A DNA stretch of 64,000 nt, from positions 13,728,001 through 13,792,000 of the forward strand of contig NC_133158.1 in the NCBI RefSeq assembly GCF_040802235.1, read 5' to 3'. A model generated the notes under the pieces. That model saw only the letters and a program-made list of their open reading frames with translations, was not told the DNA's origin and did not search any database. Numbering within the stretch: the stretch's first letter is position 1; the number at the start of each line of letters is the position of its first letter. This document shows positions 49,075-61,514 of the stretch, piece by piece. Origin of the DNA: Manis javanica. Its lineage: Eukaryota; Chordata; Mammalia; Pholidota; Manidae. The translations under genes were made by a program, and so were the position numbers.

Positions 49075-49735
49075 CTGGAGAAATCTTATATTTTTTTAGG
49101 TCTAAATGAAGTACCATGGGTCCTGTTCTTTCCATTAGGCAGGAGTGATCGATTTTCTGGTTCCCTGTGAGATCACTTCATCACAGAGCTGAAATTCCTG
49201 CTTGCCCTATTTTTCTGCAAGTCCTTACTATATCTCCACATTATTTGAGTTAATCTGAGTGAGTCGTTCTTGCAATATAAACCCAACACATACAATGTAG
49301 TAATAGGTAGCGTTTATTAAGCCTCACTCTGTACAGATAGAAAGCATTCAGTAAGTGATAGCTAGGTGTTCTCTTAGGAATTGCAATGAATCTTATAAAT
49401 ATTTTGTCCATATACTCATTACTGCAATATTATTTTGTATTTTTCTTTTAAAAAATGTTTAATTTCCTTCTCATTACCATCAAGTATATAAATAGGAACC
49501 AATGTTAGCTCAGCATTTGCAATTGTTTCTGCAGTTGTAATGTTCCATTCCATGATTTCCTCAAAAATATTGAAACTGAGAAAATAAGAAGCATTGCTAA
49601 CAAAATGAGACTAAACTCTGCAACCTAGATACACTGTTCTCGAAAAATTAGTATGTTATTAAAACGTCTTTCCTATGAGGAGATCTGTGATCATATTTAT
49701 TACAAACAAAACCAGAAAGATCTGTTAGAAGTTAA
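49075..49735. other. Intergenic sequence, nothing recognised
   Basis: No coding signal or confident repeat. Confidence 0.4.
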
Positions 49736-49739
49736 TTAT

Positions 49740-49950
49740 GTTAGGTGCCATCCTTATAATCTCAGGTCTCATCCCTTACCTTCCTCATTATGTCTTTTGT
49801 CAAACTTTAAAATGGAATATTTTATGGGTATTTCTTATATTTCTCTTCTACTGGACTCTGAGCTTCATGAAATTAGCAAGTGGGTCTAACTGTCCACCAA
49901 CTTTCTCTCAGTGCCTAACACACAACAGGAGCTCAGTAAATATTGGTGGA
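49740..49950 (+). repeat. L2 3' end
   Basis: 'ctggactctgagcttcatga', 'ctctcagtgcctaacacaca' and 'ggagctcagtaaatattggt'. The MLT1 LTR begins right at its end. Confidence 0.7.
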
Positions 49951-50281
49951 TGTTATGGACCTGGTGGTCATGTCCCCCCAAAATCCTAATCTCTAATATA
50001 TTGGAATTTGGAGGTGAAATCTCTGGGAGGTAAGTAGGTCATGGGCTGGAGCCATCTTGAACAGAATTAGTGCCTTTATAAGAAGAGGCCAGAGAGTGCC
50101 CTTACCCACTACTGCAACATAGGGATATAGTGAGAAGAGGACCCTCACCAAACCCAACCATGCTGGCACCTTAGTCCTGTACTTCTAGCATCTAGGACTG
50201 TGAGAAATAAATTTCTGTTGTTTATGAGCCACCCAAACCATGATGGTACTTAACTTATAGCAACCCAGGCTGACTGAGACA
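49951..50281 (+). mobile_element. MLT1 solo LTR (ERVL-MaLR)
   Basis: It starts TGTTATGGACCTGGTGGTCA and runs through 'gtgcctttataagaagaggc', 'tgctggcaccttagtcctgt' and 'actgtgagaaataaatttct' to 'gctgactgagaca'. No internal retroviral sequence is attached. Confidence 0.88.
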
Positions 50282-50284
50282 GTG

Positions 50285-52780
50285 TAATTGAATTTACCTG
50301 ACCATGGTTTTATTATTAAAATGTGCTAAGACAAGAGTAGTTTGTAAAATTCAACTAAAATAATAACAGGAAAGTGATTAAAGTAAAATGAGAAATTGAA
50401 ACTTAAAAAGCTCATTTAGCATGCCAGTGTAAAGGAAGGAAAGCCACATGGCTAGGGATTTCATTATTCTTCATTCTGTTGATAGGAACTCTACCTGTGG
50501 CCAAAGGCAAGTAAATTAGTGTTTTTAATTGGTGAAGAGAGGCAGCCACTGCCACAGACTTCTGAGGAAACAATCCATTTAAAATTATTGGCTGCACATA
50601 CTGTCAAAGAAATGTAAGAGAGCCCATAATAGAAATGACAGCCTGATCCACCGAAATGGCCTCTTTGATCCCAAGACCTTGAGGCATTTTGCAAATGATA
50701 ATTGTCTCTTACATCATCCCCTCTGAGGTAAGAATTATGTTCCCCATTTATAACTGAGCCTGCATCAAATTATTTCTCCCAAAGTCCCAAGTCACGGCTA
50801 CTCTTTGAAACCCTCACCTCTGAGATTTGTGTAAGTTAGCATAAATCATCTTGGTAAAGAAAAACTTTACATCAGAGCTAAGTTATGCTTGAGCTATCAA
50901 GAGACTAAACTCACCAGGGATTTTACATTTCAAGAATTCCCCAGTGACGAAGGGAAATGGGAATGGACTGGAAGAATTTCAAAACAAAAGTCTGTTCAGT
51001 ACTAGTTCATATTTTAATGACATTTTCAATATTTAGATAGCCTAAGAGATGAATTGACTTCAAAACAGGTTCTGAAATTGTAGGTGATCTGGAGCCAAAA
51101 TAAAGAATATCCGACCAAGTATACATTCTCAGAGGAATGATAATAAAATCTTAGACTGGAAGAATGCTCCTTTTTATTGCCCAAATCCTAGAAATTCACC
51201 ATGGCAGATCAAACTTTTAATATCTGGTCACAACAGGACATCATTCTTAATGATACCCAGCTGCAGAGAGTATGTGCTTAGTATTTTCATCCCTACCTTT
51301 GTGGTGTTGGGGATTGTACAGTTTAGATATGTGAAATTTTAAAACTTTTATTTGCAATGAATTACATGTGTCAAAAATAAATAAATAATAACCCACAAGG
51401 ATAGTAAAGAAAAAACACCATCTAAACTTCACCTGGATTCATCAATTGGTAACATTTTGCCCCATTTACTTTGTCATTTGTCATATATAAAGTTTTCTCC
51501 CAAACCATTTGGAATTAAATTGAATTCATCTTGCTGCCTTACCTTTAAATTCTTCAGTGAATATTTCCTAAGGATGAGGACATTGTTTTACTAACATACT
51601 GCAATTACCTACTACAGTTGATTAAACATTGATAAATACTTTTACTTAATCTTCTGTCCATATTCTAGTTTTGTTAACTGACCCAATAAGAATTTTCACT
51701 GTTTTTTTCCTCCTGTACAGGATTCAAATCAAGAATGATAGTACGTTTTATTATTATGTCTCCTTTAATTTTGATCGATTCTTCAATCTGTCGTTCATGA
51801 CAATGACATTTTTGAAGAACATAGTCCATTTTTAAATAAATGACATAGGAAATTTTTTTGAGAAATGTAAGTTTTATGTTTGGTGTTACTCTTTTTCCAG
51901 TGAACAACCTCTGATGGTAACTGCAGGAGAAATGAGAATCGCAATACATCTAATCGAGGACAGTCAGTGAAGTCCGTATCAAATCCCTTCTTGTGTAATG
52001 TGCGAAAATAGTGCCTGGCACATAGTTACTGGAAAATAAATGTCCTCAAGAGTATCTTTTCTTCCCCACTGCAAACATGTATGCTGCACATGATTGATAG
52101 CCACGTATGAGTGTTGTTGGTCATTTTATTCTAATTGTGTAACAGAGTGGGCTGGTACTCAGTAGTGTCCGGCAAGAGTCTTTTGAAGGTATGACCACTG
52201 CAGGGGTGAGGAGCTGTACTCAGACACGTTTAATGACAGCATCTCTTTCTTTTTTTTTTCTGTTAATCACCTCAGTGTAGTGACAAGACATGAAGTAATT
52301 GAGCAGGTATTGAAAGCTTTCACCCTCTAAGGAAAGTGGTTTCCCAGCAGGCATCATGCATACTCCTGCAAGGAATATTTATTTTACTCTCCAGGTGCTT
52401 AAAATCCACAGACATGGTGTCTGTTCTGTTGTCTTTGATAGTTGCTATTCGTAATTTCCTTCCTTGCTTATTCCTTCTCTCTACCCTTTAGGATACCAAA
52501 AACTCACTAACTTAAATTCTGCAAAAGTGAAAATTGTGGGGTTTTTGATATGCTCTTTGTCATCAACATGCTAAGGAAATTTTCATAAAATAAGCCGTTG
52601 TAAGGGTGTTCATTTAGTCAGTTTAAGGAAATCAGCAGTACTTTGCTTAGGCACCATTTATATACAAGTATAACTTGTATATAATGGGTTAACTGCAAAT
52701 CATTGTATACTATTGTTTAGTTACCAAATTTAGGGGACTGTATTTCTCTTCACATGTTCTTAACCCCACAAAACCATGTT
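50285..52780. other. Intergenic sequence with minor repeat scraps
   Basis: A weak reverse MIR may lie at 50690-50830, and a MIR/L2-like tail ('gtgcctggcacatagttact') at 52012-52050. No gene is seen. Confidence 0.4.
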
Positions 52781-52784
52781 TCAA

Positions 52785-52890
52785 CCACAGACAAGATGGT
52801 TGATGCTCAGAGAGAAGGAATTACACAGCTAGTAAGTGGCCCAGCTGGAATTTGAATCCAGATGTCTAAATTCCACCTAGGCTAGGCCAC
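52785..52890 (-). repeat. MIR, reverse orientation
   Basis: 'gaattacacagctagtaagt', 'ggcccagctggaatttgaat' and 'ccagatgtctaaattcca'. Confidence 0.75.
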
Positions 52891-52894
52891 TTTA

Positions 52895-53915
52895 TGCCAG
52901 ACTAGTTTGAGTCCTTGTAGTACCGCATCCCTGGTGGGCAAACTAAATGTGCTCAGGCACCAGCAATGCAACCTCATCAAGAACGTTTTGTTGAGGAGGA
53001 ATTAAAAAATGGTATTTGAAGGAAATCAAGTATATTATTTGTGGGAAAAATCAATCTTTGGCCTTCTCTTCACTTATTTTAAGGTTGTTTTTATTTTGAA
53101 AGATAAGGTAGGGTGTGTGAAGCAGCCACCATAATCTCTCCAGTCCTTACAGCCTCTGTCTTAAAGTTCTAACTTCAGCCCTGGATCCTTTAAGATTATT
53201 AAAATGGCATTTCATTTAAAAATATTTTTTTCGTTATTTTAGAGAAAGCTTCCCTCACATTGAGTTAATGAGCTTTTCCTGCAAAATACTGTTGTGAGAG
53301 ACTTTGCTTTTGTATTAGCCAACTTCGAGCACATTTTGAGCAATTAGAACAGCTGCTGAGATAAAAGGAATCAATCATAAGAAAATAGACATTTGTGTTT
53401 ACAATAGTTACAGCAGAGATTTCAGAGTTGCATTACTTTCTGACTTTCCATTGTGTATCTTTGGTGAGATAAGGATTACATTCTTTACTCATGTTCTGAT
53501 AAAGTGTCTTTCTACATATATAATACACTACTTATACTTACTATTTCTTTTTTGTTTGCTTTCAGTTTTTTAGTGGGAGCCATAGGGGGTTACGTTGTGG
53601 AAAGCATCTGTTAAGAGTATGAAAGGAATTGTTTTAATTTTTTTAAAGGAAGAATCATGAAATGGTCCATATAGTGATATTTTAATTGCTCTCTTTATAC
53701 ATGTGATTTAGTGTCCATAGTATGATTGGTTTCATTTAAGTTGCACACATGTTCTCCTAATTGTACTGGCCTCAAAATTATAGGAGAGAAATGAATATGC
53801 AAAAGTGTCCTTTTACACTTTAACTCTACAAACAGATGAGTGAGTGTTGTATAACAGACAGGTGCATATTTATAATAACTGGGGTGAGATTGTCCTGAGT
53901 GGTGGACAGGCCAAG
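52895..53915. other. Intergenic AT-rich sequence, nothing recognised
   Basis: No coding signal or confident repeat. Confidence 0.4.
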
Positions 53916-53919
53916 TGGT

Positions 53920-54120
53920 AATAGTAACTGCCCCTAATATTTAGTGAGCAATTGCCCTTTGAAGGCACTGAGAGAAGCACTTCCACTTAATCCTCACCTG
54001 AAGCCTCAGAGGCAGTGACTGTTACTAACAGTTCTGCGATGAAGGCAATGAGGTTCAGAAAGGCTATGGATGAGCAAAAACCCCAAAGCTAATGATCCCA
54101 TTCAATCTAACTCCAGAGGC
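53920..54120 (-). repeat. MIR, reverse orientation
   Basis: 'atatttagtgagcaattgcc', 'cacttccacttaatcctcac' and 'atgaggttcagaaaggctat'. Confidence 0.65.
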
Positions 54121-54251
54121 AACACTTTGTGTTGAATAATCTCATCGCAGTTGTCACAAGAGTGAATTGGAAAGGCATGAATAGATTCAGAAAACTAGAG
54201 AAGGAACTAATGCAGTCTTCCAAGTAAAAGGTGATGGTCGCTGGGACTAGA

Positions 54252-56662
54252 TTTTTTTTTTCTTTTTTTCTTTTAAACCTGTTTCTCCAAACCTCCTAAT
54301 CCCCACCTCTGGCAATCACCAGTCTGTTCTCTGCGTCTGTGAGCTTGGGTTTGTTAGTTGGTTTTTTTTTCAGATTCCACATATATATATGAGATCATCT
54401 GGTATTTGTCTTTCTCTGTCTGACTTATTTCATCTAGTCCTAAGTAAGGTCCATCCATGTTGGTGCAAATGACAAGATTTATTTCTTTTTATAGTGGTAT
54501 AATATCCCATTATATATATGTACTACATCTTCTTTATCCAGTCCTCCATTGATGGATGCTTACGCTGTCTCCATATCTTGGCTATTGTAAATAATGTGCA
54601 TATACTTTTTGAGTTAGTGTTCTCATTTTCTTTGGATAAATGCCCAGAAGTCTAATTGCTGGATCATATGGTAATTCTTTCTCTCTTTTTTACTTTTTGA
54701 GGAGCCTCCATACTGTTTTCCATAGTGACTGCACCAACTTACATTCCCACCAACAGTGCACAAGGGTTCCCTTTTCTCCACATCCTCATTAACATTTGTT
54801 ATTTCTAGTCTTTTTGATAATAGCCATTCTAGCAGGTGTGAGGCATTATCTCAGTATGATTTTGATTTTGATTTCCCTGATGATTAGTGATGTTAAGCAT
54901 CTTTTCATGTACCTGTTGGCCATCTGTATGTCTTTTTTGCAAATATGCTTCCTCAGGTCCTCTGCCCATTTTTTAATTGGATTACTTGTTTTTTTTCTTG
55001 GTGTTTCTTTCTATATCATGGTTTGGATATCTTATCAGATATATGATATCCTAAGTTGCCTTGTCATTTTGTTGATAGTTTCCTTTACTGCGCAGAAGCT
55101 TTTTGGTACAATGTAGTCCCACTTATTTATTTTTGCTTTTTTGGCTTTTGTTTTGGTACCACATTCAAAAAATCACCATCAAGACCTATGTCAAGGAGCT
55201 TACTGCCTGTTTTCTTCTAGGAGTTTTATGATTTCACATCTCACATTCAAGTCTTTAATCTATTTTGAGTCAATTTTTGTGTATGATGTAAGATACTGGT
55301 CCAGTTTAATTATTTTTGTATGTGGCTGTCCAGTTTTCCAAACATCACTTTTCGAACAGACTGTCTTTTCCCCACTGTATATTCTTTGCTTCTTTGTTGT
55401 AAATTGACCATATGTGCATGGATTTATTTCTGTTCTTTCTATTGTGTTCCACTGATCTATGTGTCTGTTTCTATGCCAGTACCATCCTTTTTAAAATTAC
55501 AATAGCTTTGTAATGTAGTTTGAAATCAAAGGGCATGATTCTCTATCTTTGTTCTTTTCTCAGGGTTGCTTTGGCTATTTGGGGTTTTGTGGTTCCATAC
55601 AAATTTTAGGACTATTCTGTTTCTTTGAAAAATGCTATTGGAATTTTGATACAGATTTTGAACCTGTATATTGCTTTGAATAGTATGGACATTTTAACAA
55701 AATTGATTCATTCAGTCCACGAACACAGAATATCTTTCCATTTATTTGTGTCTTCTTCAGTTTCTTTTGTTAATGTCTTCTTGTTTTCAATAAACAGGTC
55801 TTACACTTGGTTAAATTTATCCCTAGGTATTTCATTCTTCCTGATGCAATTGTAAATGGGGTTGTTTTCTTTATTTCGCTCTCTCATAATTTGTTAGTGT
55901 ATAGAAACACAATATATTCTTGTGTATTAATTTCTCATCCTGCAACTTTACTGAATTTGTTCATTAGTTCTCATGGTTTATATTTTTTAGCAGCAATGTT
56001 GTTCACTGTACTGGCATAGCTGTTTCTGCCTTTCTTACCTTAGAGTAGGCCCCTGGGATGTTCAGGCCCAGATATATAGTATGAAACTTGGAGTGGGGGG
56101 GTTTGCAGTGGTGGCCATGTTTTTTGTTTTTTTTTTCTTTTTTATTATTGTATCATTGATACACAATCTTATTTTGGTTTCAAATATATAGCACAGTGGT
56201 TCAGCAGTTACCCATAATATTAAATCCTCACCCCCTTCTTGTGCGTTACTATCTGTCAATGTAGTAAGATGTTACAGAATCATTGACTATATTCTCCTTG
56301 CTGTACTACTGTCCCCAAGTTCTCACAGTTTTTTGATGGAGTCTTTAGAATTAGATAACATTATATAAATATATATATGTTATCTGCAAATAGTGGCAGT
56401 TTTACTTCTTCCATTCTAGTTGGGATGCCTCATTTCTTTTTTCTTGTCTAATTGCTCTGCCTAGGACTTCTAATACTATGTTGAATAAAAGTGATGAGAT
56501 TGGGTATCTTTGTCTTGTTCCTCATCTTAGAGGAAAGACTTTCAGCTTTTCACCATTAAGTATGATGTTAGCTGTGGGCTTGTCACATATGGCCTTTATT
56601 GTGTTGAAGTATGTGCTTTCTATACCCACTTTGTTGAGAATTTTTATCATAACTGGATGTTG
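54252..56662 (-). mobile_element. L1, 5'-truncated, ORF2 in pieces, interrupted by a second L1
   Basis: The plus strand begins with a poly-T run at 54252-54274 and then gives the 3' UTR and about 2 kb of antisense ORF2: 'ttccacatatatatatgaga', 'cattcccaccaacagtgcac', 'tttactgcgcagaagctttt', 'ccactgatctatgtgtctgt' and 'tctcatcctgcaactttact'. After the insertion at 55981-56317, ORF2 resumes at 'cagttttttgatggagtctt' and ends near 56662. Stops and frameshifts make it inactive. No clear target-site duplication was found. Confidence 0.92.
55981..56317 (-). mobile_element. Nested, younger L1 3' end with probable 3' transduction
   Basis: The host L1 is split at AGTTCTCATGGTTT (55966-55979), which recurs as AGTTCTCACAGTTT (56318-56331), a 14-base duplication with two differences. 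Inside, the L1 3' UTR lies at about 56145-56317 and its poly-A (poly-T on plus) at 56119-56144. A further stretch of about 125 bases not from L1 and a short second T-run (55983-55988) then lead to the other duplication. That order fits an L1 that read past its own poly-A signal. Confidence 0.7.
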
Positions 56663-56689
56663 CAAACCAGAATTTTAAGGGGAAAATAG

Positions 56690-57550
56690 AGGAAAGTGGT
56701 TGGAGATGGTCAGGTCTTGGCGATGGATTTGACATGCAGGAGGGGTTGGTATTAAGGATCAGCTCTGGGTTTTTCCCTGGCATTGTGTGAAATCTGTATT
56801 TGCTCTTTGTCCCTGTGTCTGGCACAGAGCTCCTAAAACCCTTGGAATTTCCTAGGTGATGAAAGGAACAAAGGTGTCTTATGTTAATGGAGCAATTAAA
56901 AAAATTTTTTGGATCTTACCTGAGGATAGGAGCTCTTTGCCCAGGTAGTTAACCATGGGATTACACAGTTGGAACTTTCAATCCCACCCCTCCATCTCAA
57001 GGGAGAGAACAGGGGCTAGAGTTTAAATCAACTGCCAATGGCCAATGATTTAATCAATCTTGCCTATGTAGTGCATAGTTTTATGGATTGGCTCCATAAA
57101 AACCAAAAAGGAGGAGGCTCAGAGAGCTTCTGTATTGGTGAACATATGGAGGTGCTGTGAGAGTGGTATACCTCAAGGGAGCATGGACACCCACTGTCTT
57201 CTTCCATCTGGGTGCTCCTGTTGTATCATTTTATAATAAATTAGTGATGTTGTAAGTGAAATGTTTCCCTGAGTTCTGTTGACACTATAGCAAAATAATG
57301 GAACCCAAGGAGGAGGTTGTGGGAACCTCTGATTTATAGCCTTAGATCAGAAGCATAGGGTAACAACCTGGAGTTTAATTGGCATCCTGAGTTGGAGGGG
57401 TTCATTGGAATTGACTTGAATTGTAGGACACCCAGCTGGTATCCCAAGAATTACTTCATAGTGTGGGGGTATACACATATACATGCACACACACATGATG
57501 GAATTTGGTCTAGGAACCCCAAAATACATGGCAAAAATAAGTGTTAGAGG
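56690..57550 (+). mobile_element. Probable solo LTR of an endogenous retrovirus (ERVL-like)
   Basis: 'cctaggtgatgaaaggaaca', 'aggataggagctctttgccc', 'ttctgtattggtgaacatat', 'ttataataaattagtgatgt', 'gaaatgtttccctgagttct', 'gggaacctctgatttatagc' and 'ttgtaggacacccagctggt' follow the plan of a known class of mammalian LTRs, including an AATAAA-like poly-A region. No gag, pol or env sequence is attached. The subfamily name is not certain. Confidence 0.6.
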
Positions 57551-57554
57551 AGTA

Positions 57555-58185
57555 GTTCTTCAGGAAAATACCTATCAAACCCTAGTCATCAGACTACTTT
57601 TAGAGGGAAGCCAGTCAGAATTAGTAGATGTTCTAAATGATGAAATACTTTAAAGGAAATGGTTTCATTATTTCCAGGAAGTAGAACTAGGCTATAAAAT
57701 TATTCCCAGGTCTTCCCAAAGCACTTGTTTAATAAAGAATTAGAAATGGTTTGCAGTTCACAATCAGTTGGACTGCAAATGGTGCTCCTCAAGTGTTTGA
57801 AGGTGATTAAAAGCAGTGTGTTTTTCTAAGCTGTTTAAATAGTCCCTCTGGAAATCTTGTTAAAATCTTCATTTGCTTCCCAAACTCTTTCTCTTTAAAA
57901 AAGAGGAAAGCATAAACCTTTAGCTTCTGCCCCAATTAATGATGCTTTACTCAGTTAGGACATATTGACTAGTGCCATTAGTACGGGTCTTCCTCTATGG
58001 TCAATAGAAGCACTTTTCACGGGGCACTTAAACCTTCGCTGATTGGTGTTAGTGATTATTTTAATGACTGCTCTTCTTAGCATTTTGCCTTCTGCCAAAA
58101 AGACTGATGGGGTGAAGGGAAAGAGTCTCACAGCTCTCCTTGCTTGGGAAACAAACCCCAGATCATGGCACTAAGTGTTAAACTA
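57555..58185. other. Intergenic sequence, nothing recognised
   Basis: No coding signal or confident repeat. Confidence 0.4.
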
Positions 58186-58189
58186 TTTC

Positions 58190-58335
58190 CCCTAATATCT
58201 GTTGAATATCTACACATGCCAGGCTTCCACATATACCATCTTCTTCAGTCCGCACAATCACCAAACATGGAATATATATTTCATCCTTTCCATTTTGCAA
58301 ATGATAGAACCAAAACTTTAAATCTGTATACCTTT
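58190..58335 (-). repeat. Diverged MIR, reverse orientation
   Basis: 'gaatatctacacatgccagg' and 'ccattttgcaaatgatagaa' in reverse MIR order. Confidence 0.45.
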
Positions 58336-58534
58336 CCCTGCACATGCTGTGAGCAACAGCCCAACTTGTTCTATCCCTGACTTCCTCCATTTAATTGTTT
58401 TCAGCAGCATTGATCTATGATGAGAAGTGTAGACTCATTCTTGGTTCCTTCTTTTTTTTTTTAGCTTGTCTGTCACTTACCAAATCTTAATGATTTCATT
58501 CATACATCTTTCTGTATTTTTTTTAATCCTCTGT

Positions 58535-58985
58535 ATTAGTTTCTTATGGGTGCTGTAACAAATAACCACGAACTGGCTTAAAACAACACACATTTATTCT
58601 CTTACAATTCTGGAGGCTACAAATCTGAAATGAGTCTTGTAGGTCTGAAATTAAGGTGTCAGTAGGGCTGGTTCCTTCTGGACACTCAAGAGCAGACTCT
58701 ATTTCCTCATCTTTTCTTGATTCTGGAAGCCTCCTGTGCTCCTTGGTTTATGCCTGCCTCCTCCCGCCGTATCACCTCCACGCATTTGTAGGTACATGGT
58801 CTTCTTTTGCAGTTAAGTCCACCTCTCCTTAACTCTTCTAGGAATTCTGTGCTTACATTTAGGGCCCACCCAGATAATTCAGGAAAATCTCCCCCTCTCA
58901 AAATCCTTAATCACATTTAAAAAGTCCTTTTCAGCAGGGTCAGGTAATATTCACACAGTGAGGGGATTAGGACACGGACATCCTG
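58535..58985 (+). repeat. Ancient interspersed repeat, family not assigned
   Basis: 'attagtttcttatgggtgct', 'gaactggcttaaaacaacac', 'ttctcttacaattctggagg', 'gggcccacccagataattca' and 'gggattaggacacggacatc' are a common mammalian repeat pattern that I recognise but cannot name with certainty. Open frames within it are not genes. Confidence 0.7.
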
Positions 58986-59106
58986 GGGGCTTTCAGTCCC
59001 CCACACCCCTTCATCTGTCTCACTCTGTACTCACTGCCCATCTCTTACCTCACAGCTGTACCCCTGCCTGTCATTCATCCTCCCTTCCGGTCATCCCCAC
59101 CCTAGA

Positions 59107-59245
59107 GCAATGGTTCCCAAAAGCAGGTCCACACACTGAATCCCAGGAAGGCTGTTAAAAATACAGCATCAGCCTGGGCTCCACCCCTGGAGACTGATTG
59201 AGGAAGTCTAGTGGCTCTGTGTTTTCTAAATCCACCACCAGACTG
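59107..59245 (+). mobile_element. MER5A (hAT-Charlie), partial
   Basis: 'caatggttcccaaaagcagg', 'ggctgttaaaaatacagcat' and 'ctgggctccacccctggaga'. The right terminus is decayed. Confidence 0.65.
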
Positions 59246-59634
59246 ATTTAAATAAGTAAATGATCAAACAAAGCTTTATACTTGGATGACAGCTCCAACA
59301 TTTCTAAGTAGTGGAAACTAAAGATAGCAGTTTGTTTGGCAGAGTGACCCCCTAGAGGACTGACCTGAGACTGTGTTTGCAGAGCAAGCATGCTACTTTT
59401 GCACTGACTGCATGTTACAGATCAGTGAAAATAGCAAAGTTTTCTAAAGATTCTGTCATGCATATATTAAATTAGTTTTTTAAAAAATGTTTTTACTTTA
59501 GAAATAGCTTTACAGGCCGATGGTGTTACCGGGTGAGGGGATGATACTGACACCTTCCCTCTCCAGGCCACAGCTCATCACTCTCCTGTTTCTCCAGGTC
59601 ATTCTGATGCCCAGGGATTTTGAGAGCCTATGAT

Positions 59635-59765
59635 TCTGATCATAAACTTCTTGAGGACAAGGACCGTATCTTGTTCTATATTTAATCCCACCTCCTAGGT
59701 CACTGACACCCAGTCAGCATGCAGTGAATATATACTAAATGAATGATTCAGTGAATCAGTAAATT
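59635..59765 (+). repeat. L2 3' end
   Basis: 'aacttcttgaggacaaggac', 'catgcagtgaatatatacta' and 'aatgaatgattcagtgaatc'. Confidence 0.65.
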
Positions 59766-60029
59766 AATAGAATGAATGCTAGCACAAATGGATTCATTGA
59801 GGTATGACTAACACAGTCTAGTTTGGTGAGAAACTGAGGTGAGGGATCAAAGGATCTGTTGCGAGAAGCACAAACAACCAGGTTGTTCAGAAGTCAGGGT
59901 GAGCGTTTGCTATAGAGGCATGTTTGCAGTGCTCATTGGTGGCAATGCATGTCTACATGGATCCAAACACTTCTGGAAAGTGAAAAGCCAAGCATATATA
60001 TGTTATTTGTATCTGTCTAGATAGGGGGG

Positions 60030-60275
60030 ATACAGATAATACTCGCACTTACTATGGGCCAGGCAGTACTCACAGCACTGTATATGGATTACCGTATATG
60101 TGTATCATCTTATTTAATTTTCACAGAATCCTTAATATCTCACAAAACCCTATTTTCCAACAATGAAACAGTGTGGTTAAATAGCCTGCCCATGATCACA
60201 CAACTAAGGAGTGGATTCAAACCCAAGCATCCTGGCTCCAGAATTCTCACCCACCGTGCTGCACTGCCTGGAGGT
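60030..60275 (-). repeat. MIR, reverse orientation
   Basis: 'cacttactatgggccaggca', 'catcttatttaattttcaca' and 'gatcacacaactaaggagtg'. Confidence 0.75.
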
Positions 60276-60399
60276 GTGTGCTGGGCACTAAGCAAGGTGC
60301 AAGAGAGATGAAAGACTAGGCCCAAAGTGCATGGTCTGGTCAGGTAGGAAGGACACAGCCATAGACAATGTTTTGAGACAAGGGCAAATAATTTAATAT

Positions 60400-60525
60400 A
60401 AATGTACTTGTCCCTGGAAGTCTTAACAACTTAAGGAGAACAAACGAGTCATCTAAGATCTTGCTAGTAAGTGGCACACCTGAGATTAGGATCCACGTGT
60501 GTCTAAGACCAAATCCAAGCACCTT
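60400..60525 (-). repeat. MIR-like fragment, reverse orientation
   Basis: 'gatcttgctagtaagtggca' and 'cacctgagattaggatcca' fit a reverse MIR half. Confidence 0.45.
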
Positions 60526-60629
60526 GAAGTAATGATGAGGCTTTCCACAGTAGGTACCAGCAGAACGTATGGCCAGGGTAATTTATGTAATCTTGGGTGA
60601 GAAAGTCCTGGCTTTCATATTACTTGATT

Positions 60630-61185
60630 TTTACTGTACAATTCAGTGATTTTTATTAAATTTGCTGAGTTGTATAAATATCAACCAAAAGGCAATTTTA
60701 GAACATTCTCATACCCCAGTAATATCCCCCATTCCTACTTATAGTTATTTTATTTTATTTTTTCCTATTTCCAGCCATAGGCAACCACTAATCTACTTTC
60801 TGTCTCTGTAGATTTGCTTTTTCTGGACATTGCATGTAAATGGAATCACACAATATGTGATTTTTTTTGTGTTGGCCTCTTTCATGTAGCATACTATTTT
60901 GAGGTTCCTCCATGTTGTAGCATCCATGAGTACTTTTTATAGCTGAATAATATTTCAATACATGACTATAGCACATTTGTTTATCCATTTGCCAATTGAC
61001 AAGTCTTTGGATGTTTTCCATATTTTGTTTCTTATGAATAATGTTGCTGTGAACATTCATGGACAAGGTTTTGTGTGGACATATGTTTTCATTTCTCTTG
61101 GGTACATGCCTAGAAATGGAATTGCTCAGTTATATGGTGACTTGACTTTGCTTATGTTTAATATTTTAAGAAACTATGGCCTGAC
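60630..61185 (-). mobile_element. Old L1 3' portion, reverse orientation
   Basis: 'gtacaattcagtgattttta', 'ggaatcacacaatatgtgat', 'catgttgtagcatccatgag', 'cctagaaatggaattgctca' and 'gaaactatggcc'. Typical antisense of the end of ORF2 and the 3' UTR. Confidence 0.85.
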
Positions 61186-61439
61186 CCTTAAGCCAAGTTA
61201 TGAAGGTTGAAACAAGGAAGAGCCATGGGAGAGGGAAGGGACAATGTTCTAGGCTGTGGGAAAGGCACCAGTTTCTTTGTTGCATTTATGATGCCTATAA
61301 AGTGATAATTATTGTATTTTGTGTCTTAAACCCACGGCCACGTTGTGTAATCTAAGGAAAACCATCAATTTCTTGAAGGTGATAAATGGACCTGCATCAC
61401 AGTAAGGTTGCCTTTTCTCAGTTTGAATTGAACTATTTT

Positions 61440-61513
61440 CTAAGAAACCACTAAAAAAAATAGAAAAAAAAAAAAAGAACAACACCAAAACTAAAAGCAA
61501 AACAAAAAACAAA
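61440..61513. repeat. A-rich low-complexity stretch
   Basis: Runs of A with scattered G and C. It could be an old retroposon tail, but no body is recognisable next to it. Confidence 0.6.
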
Positions 61514-61514
61514 C

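Noticed and set aside
54796..56019. Runs of hydrophobic open frames on the plus strand
   Set aside because: These are the antisense of L1 ORF2; the T-rich strand reads as Phe/Leu/Ser and mimics membrane proteins.
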